Positions 25,903-34,381 of a stretch of DNA of 64,000 nt are shown here, one piece after another. The stretch comes from Methylobacterium sp. J-076 (GTDB taxonomy: Bacteria; Pseudomonadota; Alphaproteobacteria; Rhizobiales; Beijerinckiaceae): contig NZ_JAKSXW010000149.1 of NCBI RefSeq assembly GCF_022829405.1, forward strand, positions 186,001 to 250,000, written 5' to 3'. Position 1 is the first letter of the stretch. Each line of letters starts with the position of its first letter. The translations under genes were made by a program, and so were the position numbers. Under the pieces are notes generated by a model. It had not been told where the DNA came from. It did not search any database and worked only from the letters and a program-made list of their open reading frames with translations.

Positions 25903-26124
25903 TCATGCCGACCGCGTCATCGCCCGCAGGAGCGCGATGACGGCCGCCCGCTGATCGGGGGCGGTGAGGCGGCGGAACAGGAGGGCGACCTCCGCCCGCT
26001 CCTCGCGGCCCGGCCCGTCATCGACGGGATGGCGGCGGGCCCGGAAGGTCGCGGAGGTCACGCCCAGCAGGGCGGCGATCCGCGTCAGATGCTTGCGGCT
26101 GTCGTGCGGCCCACGGCCTGCCAT
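25903..26124 (-). CDS. Small hypothetical protein, possibly helix-turn-helix
   Basis: Seventy-three residues. GAGGGAG lies just before the ATG, which supports a real gene. LTRIAALLGVTSATFRARRH looks like an HTH-type recognition segment, and a second half (RLTAPDQRAAVIALLRAM) could form a helical dimer region. No close family recognised. Convergent with the DUF3429 gene, 22 bp between stops. Confidence 0.5.
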   Translation of the reverse strand: MAGRGPHDSRKHLTRIAALLGVTSATFRARRHPVDDGPGREERAEVALLFRRLTAPDQRAAVIALLRAMTRSA

Positions 26125-26357
26125 CGCTCCCTCACAGGCATGGCCGGACGCATCCCCGATGCCGGCATTCGGGAGGCGGGTGTCGAACCTTAGCGCAGGG
26201 CCGGGCCAGACACTATTGGAAGTTGTATCTCGTCCGAGCCGTCGGAGGGGGTATCCCGCAGCCCGGTGTGAGCTCTGCCTGCGCGGCGACGGGGAACGAC
26301 CATCCCCCGCGATTCAATCGAGACGCGACGTTGCGGCTTCGGCGCTTGAAACGAAGA

Positions 26358-26386
26358 GGGCGGCGGATGCCCTGCACCCGCCGCCC
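26358..26386 (-). terminator. Terminator hairpin downstream of icd
   Basis: GGGCGGCGG (26358-26366) pairs perfectly with CCGCCGCCC (26378-26386), 26 bp past the icd stop. On the icd strand the stem is followed by CTCTTCGTTTC, moderately T-rich. Confidence 0.7.
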
Positions 26387-26411
26387 TCCCATGCCACGAG
26401 AGTCCTGGCGT

Positions 26412-27626
26412 TCAGGCGGACATCGCCGTCTTGAGGTTCTGGTCCACCTTGTCGAGGAAGCCGGTGGTGGAGAGCCACTTCTGGTCCGGCCCGACGAGGA
26501 GGGCGAGATCCTTCGTCATGTGGCCGGCCTCGACGGTGTCGACGCAGACCTTCTCGAGGGTGGCCGAGAACTTCGCCAGCTCATCGTTTCCGTCGAGCTT
26601 GGCGCGGTGGGTGAGGCCGCGGGTCCAGGCGAAGATCGAGGCGATGGAGTTGGTGGAGGTCTCCCGGCCCTTCTGGTGCTCGCGGAAGTGGCGGGTGACG
26701 GTGCCGTGGGCGGCCTCGGCCTCCACGGTGTTGCCGTCCGGGGTCATCAGCACGGAGGTCATCAGGCCGAGCGAGCCGAAGCCCTGCGCGGCGGTGTCCG
26801 ACTGCACGTCGCCGTCGTAGTTCTTGCAGGCCCACACGTAGCCGCCCGACCACTTCAGGCACGAGGCGACCATGTCGTCGATCAGCCGGTGCTCGTAGGT
26901 GATCCCGAGGGTCTTGAACTGGGCCTCGAACTCTTCCTCGTAGACCTTCTGGAACAGGTCCTTGAACCGGCCGTCATAGGCCTTGAGGATGGTGTTCTTG
27001 GTGGACAGGTAGACCGGGTACTTCCGGGCCAGACCGTAGTTCAGCGACGCCCGGGCGAAGTCGATGATCGACTGGTCGAGGTTGTACATCGACATGGCGA
27101 CGCCGGCGTCGGGGAACTTGAACACCTCCTTCTCGATGACGGTGCCGTCGTCACCCTCGAACTTGATGGTCAGGCGGCCCTTGCCGGGCACCTTGAAGTC
27201 CGTGGCGCGGTACTGGTCGCCGTAGGCGTGGCGGCCGATCACGAAGGGCTGCGTCCAGCCGGGGACGAGGCGCGGCACGTTCTTGCAGATGATCGGCTCG
27301 CGGAAGATCACGCCGCCGAGGATGTTGCGGATCGTGCCGTTGGGCGAACGCCACATTTCCTTGAGGTTGAACTCCTTCACCCGGGCCTCGTCCGGCGTGA
27401 TGGTGGCGCACTTCACGCCGACGCCGTGCCGCTTGATCGCCTCGGCGGCGTCCACCGTCACCTTGTCGCCCGTCGCGTCCCGGTGCTCGACGCCCAGGTC
27501 GTAATATTCGAGATCGACGTCGAGGTAGGGGTGGATGAGCTTGTTCTTGATCTCGGCCCAGATGATCCGGGTCATCTCGTCGCCGTCGAGCTCGACGACG
27601 GGGTTCGCTACCTTGATCTTCGCCAT
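26412..27626 (-). CDS. icd: NADP-dependent isocitrate dehydrogenase
   Basis: TCA-cycle enzyme: isocitrate plus NADP to 2-oxoglutarate, CO2 and NADPH. 404 residues, the eukaryotic-like (type II) form found in many Rhizobiales. Seen: PVVELDGDEMTRIIW, the substrate loop MWRSPNGTIRNILGG, AYGDQYRATDF, the metal-binding NYDGDVQSDTAAQGFGSLGL and the cofactor segment EAAHGTVTRHFREH. Start ATG 27626. Monocistronic, with a hairpin terminator downstream. Confidence 0.96.
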   Translation of the reverse strand: MAKIKVANPVVELDGDEMTRIIWAEIKNKLIHPYLDVDLEYYDLGVEHRDATGDKVTVDAAEAIKRHGVGVKCATITPDEARVKEFNLKEMWRSPNGTIRNILGGVIFREPIICKNVPRLVPGWTQPFVIGRHAYGDQYRATDFKVPGKGRLTIKFEGDDGTVIEKEVFKFPDAGVAMSMYNLDQSIIDFARASLNYGLARKYPVYLSTKNTILKAYDGRFKDLFQKVYEEEFEAQFKTLGITYEHRLIDDMVASCLKWSGGYVWACKNYDGDVQSDTAAQGFGSLGLMTSVLMTPDGNTVEAEAAHGTVTRHFREHQKGRETSTNSIASIFAWTRGLTHRAKLDGNDELAKFSATLEKVCVDTVEAGHMTKDLALLVGPDQKWLSTTGFLDKVDQNLKTAMSA

Positions 27627-27797
27627 GGGCCGCTGCCTTTTCGTGCGCTGTCCTCGGGGCGCACAGCATGCAAGGGCCGTGCGGACGCGCCCGGCGACAT
27701 AGCAAGGGGCCACGGTGAGCGGAAGGCTCGCGCTGTCATCCGGCCGGCGTCGTAACTCGCCCCTCGACGGGCCGGCGGCCCCGTGCCAGAGGGCGGC

Positions 27798-28574
27798 ATG
27801 ACCCGCGCCGCCGACGAAAAGGACCTCGAGATCCCCCCGGGCACCGCCCCCGCGGTGATCCTCGTGGAGCCGCAGCTCGCCGAGAATATCGGCATGACGG
27901 CCCGCGCCATGGCGAATTTCGGCCTCTCGGAGTTGCGCCTCGTCAACCCGAAGAACGGCTGGCCGAAGAAGGGCGTGCGCGAGGCGGCCTCCGGGGCGAC
28001 TCACGTCCTCGACCGGGCGCAGGTCTTCTCCAGCGTGGAGGAGGCCATCGCCGACCTCCATTTCGTCCTCGCCACCACCGCCCGCGAGCGGGGGCAGATG
28101 AAGCGCGTCTACGCCCCCGAGGACGCCATGGCCGAACTGTCGGGCCGCGCCGGCCAAGCGTGCGGCGTGATGTTCGGGCGCGAACGGGTGGGGCTCACCA
28201 ACGACGAGGTGTCGCTTGCCGACGCCATCGTGACCTTTCCGGTCTCGCCGGACTTCCCCTCGCTCAACCTCGCCCAGGCGGTGCTGCTCGTGGGCTACGA
28301 GTGGCGCCGGGCGAGCGGCCGGGCGCAGATCCCGTTCTCGGGCGAGATGCTGTCAACCCCGGCGACCCGGGATGCGCTGACCGCCCTGTTCGCGAACCTC
28401 GAATCGGCCCTGGACGCGGCGGGGTTCTACCCGCCGCAGAAGCGCGGAGGGATCGTCCGCAACATGCGCGACAGGCTGCACCGCATGGAGATGACCGAGC
28501 AGGACGTGCGCACCTTCCAGGGCGCCCTGCGGGCGATGACCCAGCGGAAGAAACACCAGCCGGGCGGGGAGTGA
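27798..28574 (+). CDS. TrmJ/SpoU-family RNA methyltransferase
   Basis: SPOUT-class RNA 2'-O-methyltransferase, 258 residues from ATG 27798 (AGAGGG upstream; a GTG at 27783 is an alternative). Seen: motif 1 ILVEPQLAENIGMTARAMANFG, motif 2 GVMFGRERVGLTNDEV, and motif 3 FPSLNLAQAVLLVGYEW, which form the knotted SAM site. The C-terminal region resembles TrmJ, the enzyme that modifies position 32 in the tRNA anticodon loop; the exact RNA target is not certain. A stem-loop at 28583-28603 follows. Confidence 0.9.
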   Translation: MTRAADEKDLEIPPGTAPAVILVEPQLAENIGMTARAMANFGLSELRLVNPKNGWPKKGVREAASGATHVLDRAQVFSSVEEAIADLHFVLATTARERGQMKRVYAPEDAMAELSGRAGQACGVMFGRERVGLTNDEVSLADAIVTFPVSPDFPSLNLAQAVLLVGYEWRRASGRAQIPFSGEMLSTPATRDALTALFANLESALDAAGFYPPQKRGGIVRNMRDRLHRMEMTEQDVRTFQGALRAMTQRKKHQPGGE

Positions 28575-28582
28575 GCCCGGCA

Positions 28583-28603
28583 CCCGCGCTTTCGACGCGC
28601 GGG
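28583..28603 (+). terminator. Stem-loop after the RNA methyltransferase gene
   Basis: CCCGCGC, seven-base loop, GCGCGGG starting nine bases past the stop codon. No T-run, so a weak or Rho-dependent end. Confidence 0.4.
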
Positions 28604-28680
28604 CGGCGAGATGCTTCAGCGGCGTCCCGCCACCCTCGGCCGCCTCGCTGCGCCCGCGATGGCGGACGGGTGGAGATCCG

Positions 28681-28869
28681 CTACGAGCCCCGGACCTCCG
28701 GCGCTTTGCCGCTCCCGAAGCAGCGACCCACCGCCTCCCAGAAGGCGACCTGCTCCTCTCGGGTGCAGCAAGCCAAGCGGGCCTTCACCATCGCGAGGCC
28801 GGCCACGGCGTCCTCGCTGGAGGCGACCTCGGTTTCCGTGGGCACGCTCTGCCGGTCGTCCTGGGTCAT
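28681..28869 (-). CDS. Small conserved-looking hypothetical protein
   Basis: Sixty-two residues, soluble and mildly acidic at the N-terminus: DDRQSVPTETEVASSEDAVA, then VKARLACCTREEQVAFWEAV. GAGGGGGAT before the ATG and good codon usage support expression. It has no recognisable domain and no signal peptide. It lies between the RNA methyltransferase and ccmA, on the opposite strand. Confidence 0.5.
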   Translation of the reverse strand: MTQDDRQSVPTETEVASSEDAVAGLAMVKARLACCTREEQVAFWEAVGRCFGSGKAPEVRGS

Positions 28870-28990
28870 GGCGATCCCCCTCGCCGGTCACAACGCGTCG
28901 GGGCGCCTGCGCTGTTCCGTCGGCCGCCGCAATCGGGCATGGAGACCGAGCCGGCCGCCTGGATGACGCCGGGCGACCCCTGAGGAACCC

Positions 28991-29641
28991 TTGCGGCTCG
29001 ACGTCGACAACCTCGCCTGCCGCCGCTCCGGCCGCCGGATCTTCGCCGGGCTGACCTTCTCCGTAGGTGAGGGCGGGGCGCTCGCCGTCACCGGACGGAA
29101 CGGCGCCGGCAAGTCGAGCCTGCTCGCCATCCTCTCCGGCCGGCTTCGACCGGATGGGGGGCGGATCGCCATCGCCGATGTGGGGGAGGCGAGCCTTCCC
29201 GAATGCCTGCACGTGGTCGGCCACCGGGACGGGCTGAAATCCGCCCTGACGGCGGGGGAGAACCTCACCTTCGCGCGGGATCTCCTCGGCGCCCCGCGCC
29301 TCGTGCCGCGGGAGGCCCTCGAACGGCTGGGCCTCGCCCACGCCCACGACCTGCCGGTGGCCTATCTCTCCGCCGGCCAGCGGCGACGGGTGGCGCTCGC
29401 GCGGCTCCTCGTCTGTGCGCGCCCCCTCTGGCTTCTGGATGAGCCGACCGCCGCCCTCGACACCGCCTCGCAGGAGGTCCTGGCCGGGCTCATGGCGGAG
29501 CACCGGGCCGGCGGCGGCCTCGTGATCGCGGCGACCCACCAAGCGCTCGGGCTCCGAGACGCGATGGAACTCCGCATCGACCGTGCCGGCCCCGAACAGG
29601 CCGCGGCGCCCACGGACGCCGACGGGGAGGACTGGTTATGA
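28991..29641 (+). CDS. ccmA: Heme ABC exporter ATP-binding protein CcmA
   Basis: ATPase of the CcmABCD complex that releases holo-CcmE during c-type cytochrome maturation (system I). 216 residues, TTG start. Seen: Walker A GRNGAGKSSL near residues 36-45, the ABC signature as YLSAGQRRRVALARLL and Walker B LWLLDEPTAALD, followed by ATHQALGL. It overlaps ccmB by four bases (ATGA), so the two are translationally coupled. Confidence 0.93.
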   Translation: MRLDVDNLACRRSGRRIFAGLTFSVGEGGALAVTGRNGAGKSSLLAILSGRLRPDGGRIAIADVGEASLPECLHVVGHRDGLKSALTAGENLTFARDLLGAPRLVPREALERLGLAHAHDLPVAYLSAGQRRRVALARLLVCARPLWLLDEPTAALDTASQEVLAGLMAEHRAGGGLVIAATHQALGLRDAMELRIDRAGPEQAAAPTDADGEDWL

Positions 29642-30306
29642 TCCGCGCCGGCCTCGCCCTCGTCGCGCGCGACCTGCGCTTGGCGGCCCGCGTCGGCGGC
29701 TCGGGCACGCTGTCCCTCGTCTTCTTCCTGATGATCGTCGCGCTGGTGCCCTTCGCCCTCGGGCCCGATCTCAACCTCCTGTCGCGGATCGGGCCGGCGA
29801 TCCTCTGGCTCTCGGCGGTGCTCTCGACGCTGATCGGCCTCGACCGGCTGTTCCAGGCCGACGAGGAGGACGGATCCCTCGACCTGATGACCGGGGCGCC
29901 GGTGCCCCTCGAAGGGGTGGTGCTCGCCAAGGTCGTCGCCCACTGGCTGACGACGGGGTTGCCGCTCGCACTCGCCTCGCCGCTGTTCGGCCTCCTCGTC
30001 GCCCTCGACGGCACCGCCATGGCTGCGACCGCCCTGACGCTGGCCGTCGGCACGCCGGCCCTCAGCTTCATCGGCGCGGTGGGGGCGGCGCTCACCGCCT
30101 CGATTCGCCGGGGTGGGCTGATTCTGGCGGTGCTGGTGCTGCCGCTGATGATTCCGACGCTGATCTTCGGTGTCTCGGCTGCGCAGGCGGCGACGGGCGG
30201 GACGGTGCCGTTCCTCGTGCCGCTGGCGGTGCTGACGGGGTTGACGCTCATCGCCGCCGTCGTCGGCACGGTGGCGGCGGCGGCGGCGCTGAGATGGCCG
30301 GAGTAG
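29638..30306 (+). CDS. ccmB: Heme exporter membrane protein CcmB
   Basis: Six-span inner-membrane partner of CcmA, 222 residues. Seen: ALVARDLRLAARVGGSGTLS, then LVFFLMIVALVPFALGP, the conserved AILWLSAVLSTLIGLDRLF, FQADEEDGSLDLM, and several later helices with LPLMIPTLIFGV. In most Rhizobiales ccmC follows; here it does not, and an AT-richer stretch begins directly after the stop, so ccmC must be elsewhere in the genome. Confidence 0.93.
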   Translation: MIRAGLALVARDLRLAARVGGSGTLSLVFFLMIVALVPFALGPDLNLLSRIGPAILWLSAVLSTLIGLDRLFQADEEDGSLDLMTGAPVPLEGVVLAKVVAHWLTTGLPLALASPLFGLLVALDGTAMAATALTLAVGTPALSFIGAVGAALTASIRRGGLILAVLVLPLMIPTLIFGVSAAQAATGGTVPFLVPLAVLTGLTLIAAVVGTVAAAAALRWPE

Positions 30307-30495
30307 TCGTCTCGATCTGCGCCGGCCGTCTCAGAGCCGTTGTCTCGCTCGAAAAAACGGCTCAGAATCATCAATATTTGCAAGGCATTGAGTGACAAAG
30401 CAGTTTTGGTCTAATCTCTGCTGCCTGGTCAAACATCATTGCGCGCGACAGCTGATCAATCTAGGGGCTGTGGGACCTGACCGGATATATCTGAT

Positions 30496-30526
30496 CCCTG
30501 GATCGCTTTGCTACGCTCGCAGAGGC
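30496..30526 (-). repeat. Degenerate single arm of the REP-like repeat
   Basis: CCCTGGATCGCTTTGCTACG and the following GCTCGC match the reverse complement of the 1806-1836 arm at roughly 25 of 31 positions. Only one arm is recognisable; it marks the left edge of the AT-rich island. Confidence 0.5.
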
Positions 30527-30561
30527 GGGTGACGTGGCATGAGAAACTTTTTTAGAATGCG

Positions 30562-30801
30562 CTAATCTAGACTGTTTTCTCTCAGTGTCTTCGTCGAGTA
30601 TTTAAATCCTCCTTCGATATCTTCCCTTCCATGGGATGTTGAAACTTCAACATGATTATCTTCAAAGCACCCGATCTCAACGCGTAATCCATATAAGGTC
30701 ACGTTTGCCCGGATAGTTTCTGGTCCGAACCTGTTTAGCGTAAATGGAATTTTCTGATTATCGAGAAGGTGTAAGATATCGAAAGTTGATCGATTTTCCA
30801 T
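30562..30801 (-). CDS. Small orphan protein in AT-rich island
   Basis: Seventy-nine residues from ATG 30801, with GGGAAG upstream. Reads STFDILHLLDNQKIPFTLNR, then TLYGLRVEIGCFEDNHVEVS and a short GGFKYSTKTLREN end. The VEI-x-x-FEDxHVEVS pattern and size remind me of small alphaproteobacterial proteins that turn up in accessory regions, some of which may be immunity-type proteins. That is recollection of a pattern, not an assignment. Base composition is far lower in GC than its neighbours, consistent with transfer. Confidence 0.55.
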   Translation of the reverse strand: MENRSTFDILHLLDNQKIPFTLNRFGPETIRANVTLYGLRVEIGCFEDNHVEVSTSHGREDIEGGFKYSTKTLRENSLD

Positions 30802-31504
30802 AGTATCTTCCCATGGTTTGGAAGCGAAGATCAAACAGTAACTTGTATGCCTTCTCGGAGCCGAGCTCGTTGGCTTGTGCAGCTGCCTTAAGATCAGAGA
30901 CTTCGCGATCAAAAAAGCGTCTCGGAAATTCGTGATTGATCTATACGCAGCAGTTGGCAGATATGTATTTTTTAGCAAGTTTCCGTGGTTAGTTGATATT
31001 TTTGCCCCGATACCCCCCCCCGACCGATTGATTTATCGACTGGCCGCCGTTCGATTGTCCAGCGGACGCGCGCGACTGATTTTGTGAATACTAGTGTTGA
31101 ATCACGTAACGCAATTTTCAAAGCTGCACGTCGAGGGTAAGACCAGCTCGTTATCCGCGTAGAGACTTCATCTCTGAGAATCGGGGTTAGTTCGAGGTCA
31201 TCGCCCGATAGCCCTCCGCAGCAAAGGTTAGGCCTTATATCTGAATTTAGGCATTTTGTCGCGATTGTTGAGATGCCTAGTTGGCGGAGCGCGCGTTGCA
31301 GCGTTTTGAATGATGGCTTGAATGGTTCTCCTGGTCCGCCTGCGTTGACGCAGGCAGGGGCCATGTCTATAGGAGGCGCTTCGCCGGGACTCCTCGCTTT
31401 TGCGTGCGCTGCGTCTCGGCCATCGCCTGACAACCTTTCGCGTTGACCGATTCCCGGCCGTGCCGGCCCGTCGGCATCGCTCGACGAGAAACACGAGGAC
31501 TAAT

Positions 31505-31771
31505 ATGGCCAATACCGCTTCGGCCAGGAAGATGACCCGCAAGATCGCCAAGCGCACGGCGATCAACAAGTCCCGCCGCTCCCGCATGCGCACCTTCGTG
31601 CGCAAGGTCGAGGAGGCGATCATCGCCGGCAACCAGCAGGACGCGCTCGCCGCCCTGCAGAGCGCCGAGCCGGAGATCATGCGTGCTGCCCAGTGCGGCA
31701 TCGTTCACAAGAACAACGCCTCCCGGAAGGTCTCGCGCCTCGCCGCGCGGGTGAAGGCCCTGGCGGCCTGA
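31505..31771 (+). CDS. rpsT: 30S ribosomal protein S20
   Basis: Primary 16S rRNA-binding protein of the small subunit, 88 residues. Seen: ANTASARKMTRKIAKRTAIN, the Arg/Lys-rich first helix, SRMRTFVRKVEEAI, and the C-terminal HKNNASRKVSRLAARVKAL signature. GAGGA lies six bases before the ATG. An intrinsic terminator follows, and dnaA lies about 510 bp downstream, a gene order widespread in Rhizobiales. Confidence 0.97.
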   Translation: MANTASARKMTRKIAKRTAINKSRRSRMRTFVRKVEEAIIAGNQQDALAALQSAEPEIMRAAQCGIVHKNNASRKVSRLAARVKALAA

Positions 31772-31800
31772 TCGCCCCGGCCCATCGAACGAACGATTTC

Positions 31801-31829
31801 AAGCCCGGCCATCGCGCCGGGCTTTTTCT
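31801..31829 (+). terminator. Intrinsic terminator after rpsT
   Basis: AAGCCCGGC (31801-31809), six-base loop, GCCGGGCTT (31816-31824) followed by TTTCTTT: a textbook Rho-independent terminator. Confidence 0.92.
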
Positions 31830-32282
31830 TTGCGCGCTCGGCGGGTACGTCGCCCGGCAGCGTTGCGCCGGCCTCGCCAGACCGGGTCGTCCCGCTCAGA
31901 GATCGTTAACCCTGCGCCGGAATTTGGATTATTGCAGAGTCCACGGGCCGCGTGTAGCTTAACAGAACGTCACCGCGTTCAAGCAAAACCCGTTGGTTTC
32001 GGGACTCTCGCGAATCACGAGACGCCGCAAGACTCTAGCTCTTCCCCGGCACCCCCTCGGGAACACTTGGCCCCGGGATTCCACGCCGTCCCCGTAAGTC
32101 CCACTGTTAAGGGAACCGCAGGTCTTTGTTGATAGGCTCTTCAAATCGGCTGAAGTTCCTTGTGACGGGATTGACTCGACATACGGAATCAGTCTCGCGC
32201 GGTGGTTGCGAGACACTGAGGGCGTGAAGCGTGCGTACGCGCAGCGGGCGGATTTTCGTCGGCGGCGTGGGGAGAGCCAGTG
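31830..32282 (+). promoter_or_regulatory. dnaA upstream region with clustered GANTC sites
   Basis: About 450 bp without a gene. It contains seven GANTC (CcrM methylation) sites, at 31937, 32003, 32012, 32031, 32077, 32173 and 32186. No clear cluster of DnaA boxes (TTATNCACA) is visible, so I do not call oriC here. Methylation of GANTC sites near dnaA is known to modulate its transcription in Caulobacter. Confidence 0.6.
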
Positions 32283-33800
32283 ATGCGTGTCGACGGAACG
32301 GTGGCGAACGGCGACGAGGAAGGGCGCACCCAGGACGGTGGCGCCCATGAGAACAGCACCCCGGATTACGGCGCGGCTTGGTCGCGCGTGAAGCGCCGCC
32401 TCCGCGCGGAGCTGGGGGAGGACGTGTTCGCGAGCTGGTTCGCCAGGCTGGAACTCGAGGGCGTCGTGGGCGGCGCAGGCCGCCTCACCGTGCCGACCCG
32501 CTTCCTGAAGAGCTGGATCGAGTCCCACTACATCGACCGGGTGCTGGGCACCTTCCGCGCCGAGGCGCCGGAGGTCGACCGGGTGGAGATCGGCGTGCGC
32601 GGCACCGCGGCTCCGGCGCGCCCCGCCGTGGTGAACACGCCCAAGCCCGCCCCGACCAGCGGCCCCCTGGCCCGCCTCCATGCCACCGGCGCGCCCGTCG
32701 CGATGGCGGCGATGGCCCCCGTGGTCGAGCCGCGGAACATGGCCGACACCGGCAACGAGTTCAACGGCACCCCGCTGGACGCCCGCCTGACCTTCACGAG
32801 CTTCGTGGTGGGCCGCTCGAACGCCCTGGCCCACGCCGCCGCCGAGCGCATCGCCCGCCACCAGGGGGAGGGTGCCCTCTACAACCCGCTCTACCTCCAC
32901 GCGGGCGTCGGCCTCGGCAAGACACACCTGCTGCACGGCATCGGCCACGCGGCCCGCGAGGGCGGTCGCCGGGTGATCTACCTGACGGCCGACCGCTTCA
33001 TGTACGGCTTCGTCAACGCCCTGAAGACCCAGTCGGCCCTGGCCTACAAGGAGCGCCTGCGCGGGATCGACCTGCTGATCCTGGACGACGTGCAGTTCAT
33101 CCAGGGCAAGTCGATCCAGGCCGAGTTCGGCCACACCATCAACGCGCTCATCGACGCCGGCCGGCAGGTCGTCGTCGCCTCCGACCGTCCGCCGACCGAA
33201 CTGGAAGCCCTGGACGAACGCGTCCGCTCGCGCCTCGCGGGGGGCCTGGTGGTGGAAATCGGCAACCTGGACGAGCAGCTTCGCGTCTCGATCCTGTCGG
33301 CGCGGCTGTCCGCCGTGCGGAACTCCCATCCGGGGTTCGATGTGTCGCCGCAGGTGGTGAACTACGTCGCCCGGGCGATCACCGCCAACGGCCGCGACCT
33401 CGAAGGTGCGGTGAACCGGCTGCTGGCCCATGCGACGCTCACCGGCACCGCCGTCACCGTCGAGACCGCCGAGACCGCGATCCGCGACCTCGTGAAGAAC
33501 CGCGAGCCGAAGCGGATCAAGATCGAGGACATCCAGAAGCTGGTGGCGAGCCGCTACAACGTCTCGCGCTCGGACATCCTGTCGGAGCGCCGGACGGCGG
33601 CGGTGGTGAAGCCGCGCCAGATCGCCATGTATCTGTCGAAGGTCCTCACCCTGCGCTCGCTGCCCGAGATCGGCCGCCGCTTCGGCGGGCGCGATCACAC
33701 CACGGTGCTGCATGCCGTGCGCAAGATCGAGAAGCAGATCGGCGAGGACACGGTGCTCGGCGACGAGGTCGAGCTGCTGAAGCGGATGCTTCAGGACTGA
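32283..33800 (+). CDS. dnaA: Chromosomal replication initiator protein DnaA
   Basis: AAA+ initiator that melts the origin and loads the helicase. About 505 residues from ATG 32283 (GTG at 32280 is in the same frame; GGGGAG at 32269-32274 serves either). Seen: N-terminal DnaB-interacting domain (AAWSRVKRRLRAELGEDVF), a variable linker, Walker A HAGVGLGKTHLLHG, Walker B LLILDDVQFIQGK, and the C-terminal DNA-binding domain with ILSERRTAAVVKPRQIAMYL and GGRDHTTVLHAVRKIE. Long non-coding region upstream with GANTC cluster suggests methylation-linked control. Confidence 0.97.
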   Translation: MRVDGTVANGDEEGRTQDGGAHENSTPDYGAAWSRVKRRLRAELGEDVFASWFARLELEGVVGGAGRLTVPTRFLKSWIESHYIDRVLGTFRAEAPEVDRVEIGVRGTAAPARPAVVNTPKPAPTSGPLARLHATGAPVAMAAMAPVVEPRNMADTGNEFNGTPLDARLTFTSFVVGRSNALAHAAAERIARHQGEGALYNPLYLHAGVGLGKTHLLHGIGHAAREGGRRVIYLTADRFMYGFVNALKTQSALAYKERLRGIDLLILDDVQFIQGKSIQAEFGHTINALIDAGRQVVVASDRPPTELEALDERVRSRLAGGLVVEIGNLDEQLRVSILSARLSAVRNSHPGFDVSPQVVNYVARAITANGRDLEGAVNRLLAHATLTGTAVTVETAETAIRDLVKNREPKRIKIEDIQKLVASRYNVSRSDILSERRTAAVVKPRQIAMYLSKVLTLRSLPEIGRRFGGRDHTTVLHAVRKIEKQIGEDTVLGDEVELLKRMLQD

Positions 33801-33825
33801 GCGCAGGCGTCGCCGGGGCAGGGGG

Positions 33826-33847
33826 GCCGGCGTCCCCTTACGCCGGC
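33826..33847. terminator. Stem-loop between convergent dnaA and ybgC
   Basis: GCCGGCG (33826-33832), eight-base loop containing the ybgC stop codon, CGCCGGC (33841-33847). It lies 26 bp after the dnaA stop. No T-run. Confidence 0.45.
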
Positions 33848-34245
33848 GGCTCCAGCAGCGCGCGCAGCGCGTCCGGCAGGCGGACGGCCCGGCCATCCCG
33901 GACGCAGGCCACGGTCACGTCGGCGCTGACGAGAATCTCCGCCCCGCGGCGGACCTCCTGGGCCAGCTTCATCGAGGCACCGCGCAACTCGCGCGTGCGG
34001 GTGATCACGGTGAGCTGGTCGTCCATGTGGGCCGGCTTGAGGAAGTCGAGGCCCATCCGGCGGACGACGAAGACGAGGCCCCGGGCCTCCCGGTGCAGGT
34101 CGGATTGATCGCCCGCGAGGCTGCGGAGCAGCTCCGTCCGTCCGCGCTCCATGAAGCGCAGGTAGCTCGCGTGGTAGACGAAGCCGGAGAAATCCGTGTC
34201 CTCGTAATAGACGCGCACCGGCAGCGCATGGCCCGCCTCATCCAT
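33838..34245 (-). CDS. ybgC: Tol-Pal-associated acyl-CoA thioesterase YbgC
   Basis: Hotdog-fold thioesterase, 135 residues from ATG 34245. Seen: VRVYYEDTDFSGFVYHASYL with the catalytic Asp, then RFMERGRTELLRSLAGDQ, FVVRRMGLDFLKPAHMDDQL and a final strand CVRDGRAVRLPDALR. The gene usually lies between ruvB and tolQ. Here ruvB is upstream on the same strand but separated by a DUF4142 gene, and tolQ is replaced by convergent dnaA, so the usual cluster is split. Confidence 0.93.
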   Translation of the reverse strand: MDEAGHALPVRVYYEDTDFSGFVYHASYLRFMERGRTELLRSLAGDQSDLHREARGLVFVVRRMGLDFLKPAHMDDQLTVITRTRELRGASMKLAQEVRRGAEILVSADVTVACVRDGRAVRLPDALRALLEPPA

Positions 34246-34323
34246 TGATTCCAGCCCCGAGACGGGGCGTGGTTCGGCCCCTCCGGCGGGCTCTATACTC
34301 AATTTCCACGCCCGTAGATGCGG

Positions 34324-34357
34324 CGAAGGCCGCCCCCCGGGTGGGGGACGGCCTTCG
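34324..34357. terminator. Long hairpin after the DUF4142 gene
   Basis: CGAAGGCCG-CCCCC pairs with GGGGG-A-CGGCCTTCG, fourteen pairs with one bulged base. It lies between the DUF4142 stop and the ybgC start; likely a terminator or processing site though without T-run. Confidence 0.55.
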
Positions 34358-34381
34358 GGCATTCCGGTGAGCCTGTCGTGC

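Larger units (their letters stand above)
30307..31504. other. AT-rich island between ccmB and rpsT
   Basis: Composition drops sharply: in 30601-30660 only 22 of 60 bases are G or C, whereas neighbouring genes are clearly GC-rich. It holds a degenerate copy of the REP-like repeat (30496-30526) and one small gene (30562-30801). From 30802 to about 31480 I see no credible gene, only AT-rich intergenic sequence that leads into rpsT. It looks like acquired or decayed DNA at the place where ccmC would be expected. Confidence 0.6.

Noticed and set aside
28892..28918. GGAAC-CGTT pair upstream of the 62-residue gene on the minus strand
   Set aside because: The spacer is 18 bases, outside the 16-17 accepted for EcfG promoters.
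30972..31433. Open frame of 153 residues on the minus strand in the AT-rich region
   Set aside because: No ribosome site, no recognisable motif and an irregular composition spanning the rpsT promoter side; not convincing as a gene.
31772..32282. Origin of replication beside dnaA
   Set aside because: No cluster of DnaA boxes (TTATNCACA) is visible. A nearby single TTATCCGCG at about 31151 is insufficient. The origin may be close but cannot be placed.
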